This document shows positions 14,374 through 20,942 of a stretch of DNA of 20,942 nt, piece by piece. Made by a program: the position numbers and the translations under genes. Numbering within the stretch: the first letter of the stretch is position 1; every line of letters begins with the position of its first letter. The DNA lies in NCBI GenBank assembly GCA_900756495.1, contig CAAEKI010000023.1, positions 1-20,942 on the forward strand. The letters are read 5' to 3'. The DNA comes from an uncultured Oscillospiraceae bacterium. GTDB lineage: Bacteria > Bacillota > Clostridia > Oscillospirales > Oscillospiraceae. The notes under the pieces were generated by a model. The model saw only the letters and a program-made list of their open reading frames with translations, had not been told where the DNA came from and did not search any database.

Positions 14374-16361
14374 AGAAGCTGGCATTGACGGATTTTGCCA
14401 AGTATCGGTATCCTTCTGCACTGGAGCTGTCTCCGGACGGCAGATATCTGACCTTTGCACTCAAGGAGGTCGACAGGGAAGGGGACGGCTACCGGTGGAA
14501 TCTGTGGCTGTATGATCTGGAGAGCAGAGAGAGCCGGCAGATCACCCAAGGAGACGACCAGCGGCAGGCGGTTTGGGAGGATAACACCCATATTCTCTAT
14601 AAAACCACAGAACTGGACGAAGCTATGCGGGCACGGGGCTTTGAGGAAGAGTGGACGGTGTATCACCGCCTGAATGTATGTACAGGCGAAGAGCGCGAGG
14701 CATTCCGTCTCCCCATGTCCGTATCCGGGCTCTGGAAAATGGACGAGGGCCGTTATGTTTTCACGGGCGAGACCCATTTGGACCGGCCGAATCTTCTGGA
14801 GCTGACGGGAGAGGCGCTGGAGAAGGAGCTCGTTCGCCGTCAGCAGACCAAGGGCTATAAGGTTTTGACGGAATTACCCCTGTGTGAGAACGGGGTTGGG
14901 ATGTTTAATCAGACCAGAATTACGCTGTTTCTCTATCTGGAGGCTACCGGAGAATATCGCCGGATCACGCCGGAGGACTATGATGTGAATCATGTGAATG
15001 TCCGGCCCGGTCAGGTGCTCTTCACTGCGTTCCCCTTCCGGGATATAAAGCCGGTCACCGAGGGAATGTATCGCTGGGATGCGGAGCGGAACGAGACGGA
15101 GACGCTGATCACGCCCGACAAATACAGCATCGACTATGTGGGGCATTTAGGCCGGAAGGCGCTCTGTCTGGGACTGGTCATGCGGGACTATGGCGTGTAC
15201 GAGCACCCCACATTCTTTGTGGTGGACGAAAATGGCGAGGAAAATCTGGGCCGCTATGACCGCCGGGTCAACTCCGAGGTGGTCACCGACTGCTTCTCCG
15301 GCTCCGTCACGGGACAGAGAATGGTGGGCGAGACGCTGTATTTCCTCAACACGGACGGCGTGGGCTCCGGCTTGTGTGTATGGACGCGGGAAACCGGTGT
15401 ACAGACGCTCTTCGGCGGCGACGACTACCTCATTGATTTCGATACTAAGGACGGAAAGAGGTTCCTCTTTTCCGCAGCTGTGGGTCTGAAGCTTCCTGAG
15501 GTGTACCTTTGGGATGGCGGCCAGCTGGAGCAGCTGACGGATTTCAACGGAGCTGCACTGGAGGGCGTGACCATTTCCGTGCCGGAGCGGCTTACCTTTA
15601 CCAACACGGACGGCGTGGATATCGACGGTTTCGTGATGAAGCCGGTGGGCTACGAGCCGGGCAAGCGGTATCCGGGCATCCTTCATATTCACGGTGGGCC
15701 GAAGATGGTATTTGGCCCGGGCTTCCACCATGAGATGCAGCTTTGGGCGGCCTCCGGCTTTTTCGTATGCTACTGCAACCCAAGAGGAAGCTGCGGCAAG
15801 GGGAATGCCTTTGCCGATCTTCAGGGCAAGTACGGAGAGGTAGACTTCCAGGATCTGATGGAGTTCACGGATGAGGTTCTGCGGAGGTATCCCGAAATCG
15901 ACGCAGATCGAATGGGCGTTGCCGGCGGTTCCTATGGCGGCTTTATGACCAACTGGGTCATCGGTCACACGGATCGTTTCCGCTGTGCCGTGTCCCAGCG
16001 GAGCATTGCCAACTATGTGGGGGATTATCTCCTCTCGGATATCGGCTACTATTATGTGCCTGACCAGCAGCTTGGCACCATTTGGGAGCATCCGGAGCGT
16101 TTGTGGAAGGCGTCGCCCCTCACCTATGCCGACCGTGTTAAGACGCCCACACTCTTTATTCACGCAGATAAGGATTACCGCTGCACGCTGGCCAACGGTC
16201 TGGAAATGTTTGCGGCACTCAAGCTCCATGGCGTGGAGAGCAAGCTGTGCATGTTCTACGGCGAGAACCACGGCCTGAGCCGAGAGGGAAAGCCCTCCAA
16301 CCGCATCAGCCGACTCAGCGAGATCCTGCACTGGATGGAGGAGCACCTGAAGGAAGAATAA
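14370..16361 (+). CDS. S9 family prolyl oligopeptidase / acylaminoacyl-peptidase
   Basis: The 663-residue serine peptidase has an N-terminal beta-propeller-like region (about 1-400, starting DFAKYRYPSALELSPDGRYL) and a C-terminal alpha/beta-hydrolase domain. HGGP (441-444) forms the oxyanion region. The triad is S521 in GGSYGGF, D602 in HADKD and H634 in GENHG, the pattern of the S9C acylaminoacyl-peptidase group. No signal peptide is present, so it cleaves short peptides in the cytoplasm. The ATG overlaps the M17 stop (ATGA) and GGAGGGG sits in the end of M17, so the two peptidases are translationally coupled. Together with the upstream importer they make a peptide uptake and breakdown set. 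Confidence 0.92.
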   Translation: MKKLALTDFAKYRYPSALELSPDGRYLTFALKEVDREGDGYRWNLWLYDLESRESRQITQGDDQRQAVWEDNTHILYKTTELDEAMRARGFEEEWTVYHRLNVCTGEEREAFRLPMSVSGLWKMDEGRYVFTGETHLDRPNLLELTGEALEKELVRRQQTKGYKVLTELPLCENGVGMFNQTRITLFLYLEATGEYRRITPEDYDVNHVNVRPGQVLFTAFPFRDIKPVTEGMYRWDAERNETETLITPDKYSIDYVGHLGRKALCLGLVMRDYGVYEHPTFFVVDENGEENLGRYDRRVNSEVVTDCFSGSVTGQRMVGETLYFLNTDGVGSGLCVWTRETGVQTLFGGDDYLIDFDTKDGKRFLFSAAVGLKLPEVYLWDGGQLEQLTDFNGAALEGVTISVPERLTFTNTDGVDIDGFVMKPVGYEPGKRYPGILHIHGGPKMVFGPGFHHEMQLWAASGFFVCYCNPRGSCGKGNAFADLQGKYGEVDFQDLMEFTDEVLRRYPEIDADRMGVAGGSYGGFMTNWVIGHTDRFRCAVSQRSIANYVGDYLLSDIGYYYVPDQQLGTIWEHPERLWKASPLTYADRVKTPTLFIHADKDYRCTLANGLEMFAALKLHGVESKLCMFYGENHGLSREGKPSNRISRLSEILHWMEEHLKEE

Positions 16362-16514
16362 GGGGGAGCCAACCGGCGGCTTCTGGCAGAGTGTGTGCCG
16401 GAGCATTTGCCGCGCTTAAACCTATATCCCTTGGAAGCTGTCTTTTTTACATGGCGATTTCAGCGGACAGCGGCCACAGCACTGCGTCATACAGGTATCG
16501 CAGAAGCATTACGC

Positions 16515-16548
16515 CGAGAGCCCACCTTCTTGAGAAGGTGGGCTCTCG
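16515..16548 (+). terminator. strong hairpin downstream of the S9 peptidase
   Basis: CGAGAGCCCACCTTC (16515-16529) pairs perfectly with GAAGGTGGGCTCTCG (16534-16548) around TTGA. No T-run follows on either strand, so it may stop or stabilise the peptidase transcript rather than act as a classical terminator. It lies about 150 bp after the stop codon. Confidence 0.5.
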
Positions 16549-16573
16549 CTGTAAGCACACGAAATGAGACGCT

Positions 16574-16723
16574 TTATTTCTTGTCAAACAGGATGAACAG
16601 CAGGCTGGACAGGCACAGCAGGAAGGGATAGAACAGCAGGGGGATGATGCCCTGAAAGATGCAGGAGAAGGTGCGCAGCAGGGAGGCGGAGCGCTTGGGG
16701 CTGATGCCGTATCGTGCCAACAT
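16574..16723 (-). pseudogene. possible C-terminal remnant of a membrane protein
   Basis: The 49-codon frame begins MLARYGISPKRSASLLRTF and continues into a strongly hydrophobic stretch (about residues 21-45), ending LFDKK. There is no ribosome site before the ATG, and a TGA directly precedes it in frame. It reads like the last helix and tail of a larger membrane protein whose upstream part is gone. I do not recognise the family. Confidence 0.3.
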
Positions 16724-16870
16724 TCAGCAGGAAATCAGGTTTATCCTCTCAACTCCTCTCTTGTTTTTCTTGTCCTACCAGACGCACCGCAAAAAGCAGC
16801 CCCGTCCTCTCCCCGCAGCCCTATCAGCTTTCTGGCGGACAGCGAAGAAGAACAGCACAATAGCCAAAAT

Positions 16871-16900
16871 GCGGGAGAAGGTGCAATTACCTTCTCCCGC
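16871..16900. terminator. hairpin, possible bidirectional terminator
   Basis: GCGGGAGAAGGT and ACCTTCTCCCGC form a perfect 12-bp stem with a GCAATT loop. The minus-strand flank (ATTTTGG) is modestly T-rich and the plus-strand flank less so. It would isolate the surface-protein gene from the peptidase side. Confidence 0.5.
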
Positions 16901-17007
16901 AATGTTTGCGGTTTAAAAAGAACCTGATACAAGGCTTTCCATGAGCCTCTTTTTCGCTGCAGCAGACGGACTTTTTGTGCTTGCAGCGTGAATTTCCAAA
17001 AAAACGG

Positions 17008-17036
17008 TTGAAAAATTGATAAGAATATGTCATACT
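17008..17036 (+). promoter_or_regulatory. putative promoter of the surface-protein gene
   Basis: TTGAAA (17008-17013) and CATACT (17031-17036) are separated by 17 bp in an AT-rich stretch. The match to the -10 consensus is only 4 of 6. The untranslated leader to the ATG at 17235 would be about 190 nt and contains a 33-codon ORF. Confidence 0.4.
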
Positions 17037-17117
17037 AAAACTATATACTTGCGGGGGAAGGAGTTTTGTACCGTTTGTGCCGCAAAATAATTGCAGAAGG
17101 AGAACTTGATAACGGCA

Positions 17118-17219
17118 ATGGACAAGCGGATGTTCATGCAAAAGTTAGACGATTGCCCAATTATGATTTTCGATTCATCGGACGATTGCAATTACAACGG
17201 AACAAAAAACAAGGAATAG
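17118..17219 (+). CDS. 33-residue ORF in the leader of the surface-protein gene
   Basis: The ORF begins MDKRMFMQKLDDCPIMIF and has an acidic, Cys-containing second half, ending in TAG 15 bp before the next ATG. AAGGAG lies upstream but about 15 nt away, which is too far for a good site. The sequence ACGATTGC occurs twice within it (about 17149 and 17182). It may be a regulatory leader peptide or chance. I do not recognise it. Confidence 0.25.
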   Translation: MDKRMFMQKLDDCPIMIFDSSDDCNYNGTKNKE

Positions 17220-17234
17220 AAAGGGGAATGTTTT

Positions 17235-17711
17235 ATGCGAAAATTGTTGTTAAGTGTCTTTCTCTGCGCTGCGTTGGTGATGGGGTTACTGCCTACTGCC
17301 GCTTTTCCGATGGAGTTGGGTAATACCCCTGAGGCGGTGGAAAAGGCTCCGACTTCCGCATTGGAGGAACAAACCGTCAACGAGGAGCTGTTGTCCGAAT
17401 ATGGAGAACAGAAAAATGCGCCGAAGGCAGCGGATCCGGCAGCACAGAATGATGCTGCGGAGATCTATGTCAGCAGCACCGGTAACGACGAACAGAATAC
17501 CGGCACAAAAGATCTCCCTTTCGCCACGCTGGCTAAGGCGGTCGATGCTGCGGCTGATGGTACAACAATCTATGTCATGAGCGATCTGACCATGGATCAG
17601 TGTGCTCGTTTTTACGATAAGAGTCTTAAAATCACCAGTGGAGAAGGCGGTCCTTACACCATTACACGCAGCGCTGATTTTAAGCAGCAAAGTGACACAG
17701 CCCGCAGCTAG
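17235..17711 (+). CDS. N-terminal part of a beta-helix surface protein, ending at an in-frame TAG
   Basis: Codons 1-158 start with a Sec signal peptide (MRKLLLSVFLCAALVMGLLP, cleavage around residue 24). An acidic linker follows, and then the beginning of a parallel beta-helix (EIYVSSTGNDEQNTGTKDLPF and following, the usual first turn). The frame stops at TAG 17709-17711, then goes on in the same frame without any shift as YNPAMIEVQ. Related proteins, as I recall them, have a Trp before YNPAMIEV, so TAG may come from TGG by one change. AAAGGGGA precedes the ATG. If the stop is read as such, a short secreted fragment without a wall anchor results. Confidence 0.8.
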   Translation: MRKLLLSVFLCAALVMGLLPTAAFPMELGNTPEAVEKAPTSALEEQTVNEELLSEYGEQKNAPKAADPAAQNDAAEIYVSSTGNDEQNTGTKDLPFATLAKAVDAAADGTTIYVMSDLTMDQCARFYDKSLKITSGEGGPYTITRSADFKQQSDTARS

Positions 17712-17723
17712 TATAATCCCGCC

Positions 17724-20453
17724 ATGATCGAGGTTCAGTCTTCATCGGCGAGTTCTGTCGGCCTGACTCTTTCCAACATCGTTCTGAACGATGCAGGGAT
17801 GCACGAGGGTACTGTATTCGCACAGGCTGTCAGCGGTGACGGCAACGAGGATAATACGGTTTATGTGCAGGACGCTATCATTGCCTCCAACGCCACTGTG
17901 CCCTGCACCGTGACGCTGGGTAAGGATGCTGTACTGCGCAACTTTGGCGGCATGTCCGCTGTGCGAGCCACCGACCAGGCAAAAATCGTCATGGAAAGCG
18001 GCAGTGTGATAGAGGATACCCTGACTGGTCATACGAGAACAAAAGGCTCTGGGGCAGGCTCAGTCGGTCCGGCAGGTGCGATCTGGCTTCAGGGCGGTAC
18101 ACTCGTGATGGAGGAAGGCTCGAAGATCCGGAATATGGACGGTCGTGGAGTTTATGCAGACGGCGGGAAGGTTGAGATCGGCGGCGCCATCAGCAGCATT
18201 GCCGCAAACAAGAGTGCAATGTGGCAGGCGAATAGCGGCATCGTAATTCATCTGCGCAATAACGCAGAGGGAACGCTGACCTCCACTGCGCTGATTGAGA
18301 AAATCTCCAGCGGCAGCATAATCTACTGTGCGGGTGGTGCCAAATCCTTCAAAATGGAAAACGGCTCCAAAATCACGGATTGCCCCAAGCTGAACGGCAA
18401 TGTCATCTATGCACAAAAATGCACCGTCGTGATGGACGGTGAAATCAGCAATGTGTATGCCACAGGCAACCATATCCTGCAAACCGACGGCGGCACAGCG
18501 GTGACAATTGGAGAAAACGGAAGGATCCTCAACAATCACGCATACTATGGCGCGGTTTATATCAATGGAACGGATGAGCACTTAGACATTTACGGGAAAA
18601 TCAACGGTAATATTTGTGCGAATCGTGGCGGCGGTGTGGTGCTGTCCAATAATGGCGGAAACCACAATGCAACCATGTATGAAGGCGCTGAGATCTGCAA
18701 CAACAAAGCCGAGCAAACAGGCGGCGGAGCCATGATATCCAAAGGCGTCTTCACAATGAACGGCGGTACGATCTCCGGCAACATTTCCGGTACAAACAGT
18801 GCAAAAGGCGAAGCTGACCGGATCGGCGGCGGCGTATTTGTCCGCAGAGGCGGCCAGTTCATTATGAATGGCGGCGCAATCGAGAACAACGCCACAACAG
18901 CCTTTGGCGGCGGTGTCTGCTTTGATGCCAGTGATTATGGCGGCACGGTGCCGAAGATCGAGCTGAATGCCGGTACCATCAGAAACAATCTCATGCAGGT
19001 CACCGTCGGTGACGAATATCAGATCACAGGCGGCATATCAAATGATCTGGCTGTCACCGGTAAAGACTATGGAAAGTGCGATCGTTACCTCTATATCTCC
19101 CGTGAGGCAGCTGTTGGAGATAAGGCAGTTTATTTCCAGACTGGCACTAAGACCGTAACCCCGGATGACAGCAGCCTTGATATCAGGCTGGGGAACACCA
19201 GTGCTGCAAATGTGACCGCTCTAACCGATGCTTCAAAGAGCATGGGCTGGAATGATCCGTTGACGACCCTCTGGGTTCAGCGTGATGGCACAGCTGAACT
19301 GACGATAGGCGGCCTGACACTGAACGATCTGCCGGTTTATGTGCTGTCCTTGCCGGTGGATGAAACCGGAAAGGTTCTCGATGCTTCGGAGGTGCAGGTT
19401 TATGAAGCTCAGAAGACGGACACAGGAGATGGAGATGATATAGACATAACGCTTCCGGATGTGTCTGGAAACGGCTATGCCGTAGCCGTTGTCCAACCCT
19501 CGCAGAACCACGGCACACTGGTCATAAATGGACCTGAAACCATCGAGAGAAATAAAACCGGTGCAGACTATCCCGTGACATATACTGTAACGTATGATAT
19601 GTCTGAAAGCATGGAAAGCATTATTGAACAATCGGGCGGTGAGGCTGAATATGTCCTTACTATTGATCAGGATGTCCGCCTTACAGGAAATCCCGGCAGT
19701 TTCAATGGGGAAAGCATCCAGGTGACATATAGTCTGCCCCACTCCGAGTTCAAGGCAGGAGACTTCCTGCTTGCCTCTGCAAAGCTGAGAATCACTGTTG
19801 GACAGCACGACTATATCATTCCCTCTAATGTGACGAAAACGCAGAAGATCGGGACGACCTATAACCTGACAACACAGGTGAATGGTGGGAATGGAACGAT
19901 TTCTGCAAGTAAAGCAGGGCTGGCGGCCGGATCGCATGAAACAATTGTTTTTACTCCCGATAGCGGCTATGAAATTGACACTGTTACGGTGAATGGTGTT
20001 AAAGCAGAGGCTCTCTCCAATACGCTGGAAGTTATCATGGATGCCGACAAGACCGTTATTGTAACATACAAGAGTATTCCGCATACCCATAGCTATGGAG
20101 CGGATTGGAAGTCAGACGCAGATAACCATTGGCATGAATGCCCCTGCGGTGACAAGAAGGACACGGCGGCGCATAGCTTCAAGTGGGTGATCGATAAGGA
20201 AGCCACCGCAACCGCAAGAGGCTCCAAACATGAGGAATGCACCGTCTGTGGCTATAAGAAGGCCGCTGTTGAAATTCCCGCAACGGGTTCTGCGGTGAAG
20301 CCGAGCGACCAGACCGACAATTTGGGAAATACTACCTCGCCAAAAACCGGTGACAGCAGCAATCCCGTTTTGTGGAGCGCACTTCTGTTCATCAGCGGCG
20401 GTGCTGTTATCGGCACAACGGTTGTAAGCCGAAAGAAAAAGTACAACAGATAA
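17724..20453 (+). CDS. C-terminal part of the same surface protein: beta-helix, repeats and sortase signal
   Basis: This 909-codon frame is the in-frame continuation of the preceding one; numbering is from ATG 17235. A right-handed beta-helix runs to about residue 580 with repeated turns of the type GGxFxMNGGxIxxN (for example GGVFVRRGGQFIMNGGAIEN). Next come an unassigned region (to about 870) and a divergent InlB B-like repeat (about 877-948, with VNGGNGTIS and ADKTVIVTY). A His/Cys module follows (about 950-1015, HTHSYGADWKSDADNHWHEC and CTVCGYKKA). The end is the sorting signal SPKTGD (1035-1040), a hydrophobic helix and RKKKYNR. The protein would be wall-anchored and may bind host glycans or neighbours (inference). 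No ribosome site precedes 17724, so expression needs read-through of the TAG; otherwise the locus is a pseudogene. Confidence 0.8.
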   Translation: MIEVQSSSASSVGLTLSNIVLNDAGMHEGTVFAQAVSGDGNEDNTVYVQDAIIASNATVPCTVTLGKDAVLRNFGGMSAVRATDQAKIVMESGSVIEDTLTGHTRTKGSGAGSVGPAGAIWLQGGTLVMEEGSKIRNMDGRGVYADGGKVEIGGAISSIAANKSAMWQANSGIVIHLRNNAEGTLTSTALIEKISSGSIIYCAGGAKSFKMENGSKITDCPKLNGNVIYAQKCTVVMDGEISNVYATGNHILQTDGGTAVTIGENGRILNNHAYYGAVYINGTDEHLDIYGKINGNICANRGGGVVLSNNGGNHNATMYEGAEICNNKAEQTGGGAMISKGVFTMNGGTISGNISGTNSAKGEADRIGGGVFVRRGGQFIMNGGAIENNATTAFGGGVCFDASDYGGTVPKIELNAGTIRNNLMQVTVGDEYQITGGISNDLAVTGKDYGKCDRYLYISREAAVGDKAVYFQTGTKTVTPDDSSLDIRLGNTSAANVTALTDASKSMGWNDPLTTLWVQRDGTAELTIGGLTLNDLPVYVLSLPVDETGKVLDASEVQVYEAQKTDTGDGDDIDITLPDVSGNGYAVAVVQPSQNHGTLVINGPETIERNKTGADYPVTYTVTYDMSESMESIIEQSGGEAEYVLTIDQDVRLTGNPGSFNGESIQVTYSLPHSEFKAGDFLLASAKLRITVGQHDYIIPSNVTKTQKIGTTYNLTTQVNGGNGTISASKAGLAAGSHETIVFTPDSGYEIDTVTVNGVKAEALSNTLEVIMDADKTVIVTYKSIPHTHSYGADWKSDADNHWHECPCGDKKDTAAHSFKWVIDKEATATARGSKHEECTVCGYKKAAVEIPATGSAVKPSDQTDNLGNTTSPKTGDSSNPVLWSALLFISGGAVIGTTVVSRKKKYNR

Positions 20454-20594
20454 TAAAGCAATACAGTACCATCGATTGGCAAGGGCGTGTTTTTTCTGCC
20501 GCGGCGGCCCAGAAAGGAAAACCGTTCTCCACTTGTACCGCACCGCAGCATGTTTTGTCCATAATGATAACTAAGTGATAAACACAGAAAAAGA

Positions 20595-20636
20595 CCGCCC
20601 CGGGGCACCCTCCGTAAGGAAGGTGTCCCGGGGCGG
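20595..20636 (-). terminator. rho-independent terminator for the minus-strand ParA fragment
   Basis: A GC-rich stem (arms 20595-20609 and 20622-20636, one G-T pair) is followed on the minus strand by TCTTTTTCTG. On the plus strand the flank is CTCTTGT, weaker. It therefore ends minus-strand transcription and may also help to end the surface-protein transcript. Confidence 0.75.
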
Positions 20637-20666
20637 CTCTTGTATCTCAGGTTAATCAGTTTTCAG

Positions 20667-20697
20667 AAACGGTGTAACCCTTGTGGTTACGCCGTTT
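20667..20697. repeat. inverted repeat overlapping the end of the ParA fragment
   Basis: AAACGGTGTAACC (20667-20679) pairs with GGTTACGCCGTTT (20685-20697) with one wobble pair and a 5-nt loop. It covers the stop codon of the minus-strand fragment. It could be a first, weak terminator or the end of a former mobile element. Confidence 0.55.
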
Positions 20698-20821
20698 TCT
20701 CTTTGCTGCGCTCAGTGAGGTGGTGCTGGAAGGCTCCTTCCATCTCCTCCGGGTTCAGCTCGTGGAGAATGCCCACGCCGCCTTTTTGGTTGCAGATAGC
20801 AATGGTTTTACAGTTTGGCAT
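20687..20821 (-). pseudogene. ParA ATPase N-terminus fused to an unrelated tail
   Basis: A 44-residue frame starts MPNCKTIAICNQKGGVG, the N-terminus of the ParA/Soj-type ATPase at the head of many Clostridial conjugative elements. Normally KTTT follows to finish the Walker A motif. Here the sequence changes directly after KGGVG to ILHELNPEEMEGAFQHHLTE and a short basic tail, then TAA. The nucleotide-binding lysine and all later motifs are lost. GGAGG lies 9 nt before the ATG, so the start region is intact. The tail resembles the end of another gene that I cannot name. This is the scar of a deletion within a conjugative element. Confidence 0.75.
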
Positions 20822-20942
20822 TTCGCTTTTCCTCCTTCTTATGAGATTTGGATCGCTTGATCCACCAAAACACAGGAAGCGTGTCCTGTGCTTTGGTGGT
20901 CGCATTTAACTCGATCTCATCCCCCAAATGCGTAAAAGGAAA
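20808..20942 (-). CDS. C-terminal end of an unknown gene upstream of parA, partial
   Basis: From the window edge the minus-strand frame is open for 44 codons. It reads GDEIELNATTKAQDTLPVFW, then a very basic end (WIKRSKSHKKEEKRNAKL) and TAA at 20808-20810. The stop overlaps the start of the ParA fragment by 14 bp, typical of an operon. The composition looks coding, but I do not recognise the protein. A 16-bp-armed palindrome lies within it. Confidence 0.35.
   Translation of the reverse strand, partial: FPFTHLGDEIELNATTKAQDTLPVFWWIKRSKSHKKEEKRNAKL
20862..20899. repeat. palindrome upstream of the ParA start
   Basis: CCACCAAAACACAGGA (20862-20877) and TCCTGTGCTTTGGTGG (20884-20899) form 16-bp arms with one mismatch and a 6-nt loop. 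It lies about 40 bp before the ParA ATG on the minus strand. It could be an operator or partition-type site of the conjugative element. Confidence 0.6.

Larger units (their letters stand above)
16362..17117. other. long region without a convincing gene
   Basis: I see no recognisable complete gene here. It holds two strong hairpins (16515-16548 and 16871-16900), a 49-codon minus-strand ORF that may be a gene remnant (16574-16723) and a promoter-like pair (17008-17036). Short ORFs on both strands have no ribosome sites or known motifs. It separates the GC-rich peptidase operon from the visibly more AT-rich surface-protein gene and looks like a former insertion boundary. Confidence 0.5.

Noticed and set aside
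13069..14460. 463-codon open frame on the minus strand
   Set aside because: Antisense to the M17 peptidase; no ribosome site or recognisable motif.
15147..16406. 419-codon open frame on the minus strand
   Set aside because: Antisense to the S9 peptidase with its full catalytic triad; translation is low-complexity.
16741..16932. 63-codon minus-strand ORF
   Set aside because: It crosses a perfect hairpin, has no ribosome site and shows no recognisable domain.
18590..19150. Gly-rich repeats as a possible tandem-repeat or CRISPR-like array
   Set aside because: The repetition is at protein level (beta-helix turns), with diverged DNA and no spacer pattern.

Overview
The window reads as a piece of a Bacillota (Clostridia) chromosome, probably from a gut Oscillospiraceae-type bacterium. 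The basis is purine-rich AGGAGG ribosome sites, a consensus sigma-A promoter, Tn4451-type transposon genes, VirD4-type conjugation genes of the kind common in gut Clostridia, and a surface protein with an SPKTGD sorting signal. The taxonomy is inference. I saw no rRNA, tRNA or CRISPR array.

Layout. (1) 1-2826 is a decayed integrative/conjugative region: the end of a small Cys-rich protein, an intact rhuM gene, a tnpV gene joined to a recombinase N-terminal stub, a frameshifted and truncated VirD4/TraG coupling protein, a small conserved conjugation ORF, and a gene fragment cut at about 2826. (2) 2896-5555, minus strand, is a D-amino-acid/peptide module: a DauR/YheO-like regulator, an M55 D-aminopeptidase and an L-asparaginase II. 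(3) 5783-16361, plus strand, starts at a perfect TTGACA-17-TATAAT promoter. It holds a 28-codon ORF translationally coupled to a MalY/PatB C-S lyase, then a complete Dpp/Opp ABC importer (binding lipoprotein, two permeases, two ATPases) and a terminator. An M17 aminopeptidase and an S9 oligopeptidase, coupled by ATGA, follow. (4) 16362-17234 has no convincing gene, only hairpins and small ORFs. (5) 17235-20453 is a large beta-helix, sortase-anchored surface protein broken by one in-frame TAG. (6) The right edge, minus strand, carries the start of a conjugative-element ParA gene, cut just after KGGVG and fused to an unrelated tail, with the end of an upstream gene entering from beyond the window.

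How it works together (inference). Peptides bind the lipoprotein, enter through the Dpp permease and are cleaved by the M17 and S9 peptidases. Released amino acids or cysteine S-conjugates could be attacked by the C-S lyase. The divergent M55 peptidase and asparaginase suggest that D-amino-acid-containing peptides are among the substrates, with the DauR-like protein as the local regulator.

Points most worth a second look are the coupled 28-residue microprotein with a C8 tract just upstream, the M17 enzyme with Gln in place of its catalytic Lys, the amber codon in the surface protein, and the 29-bp palindrome inside rhuM.
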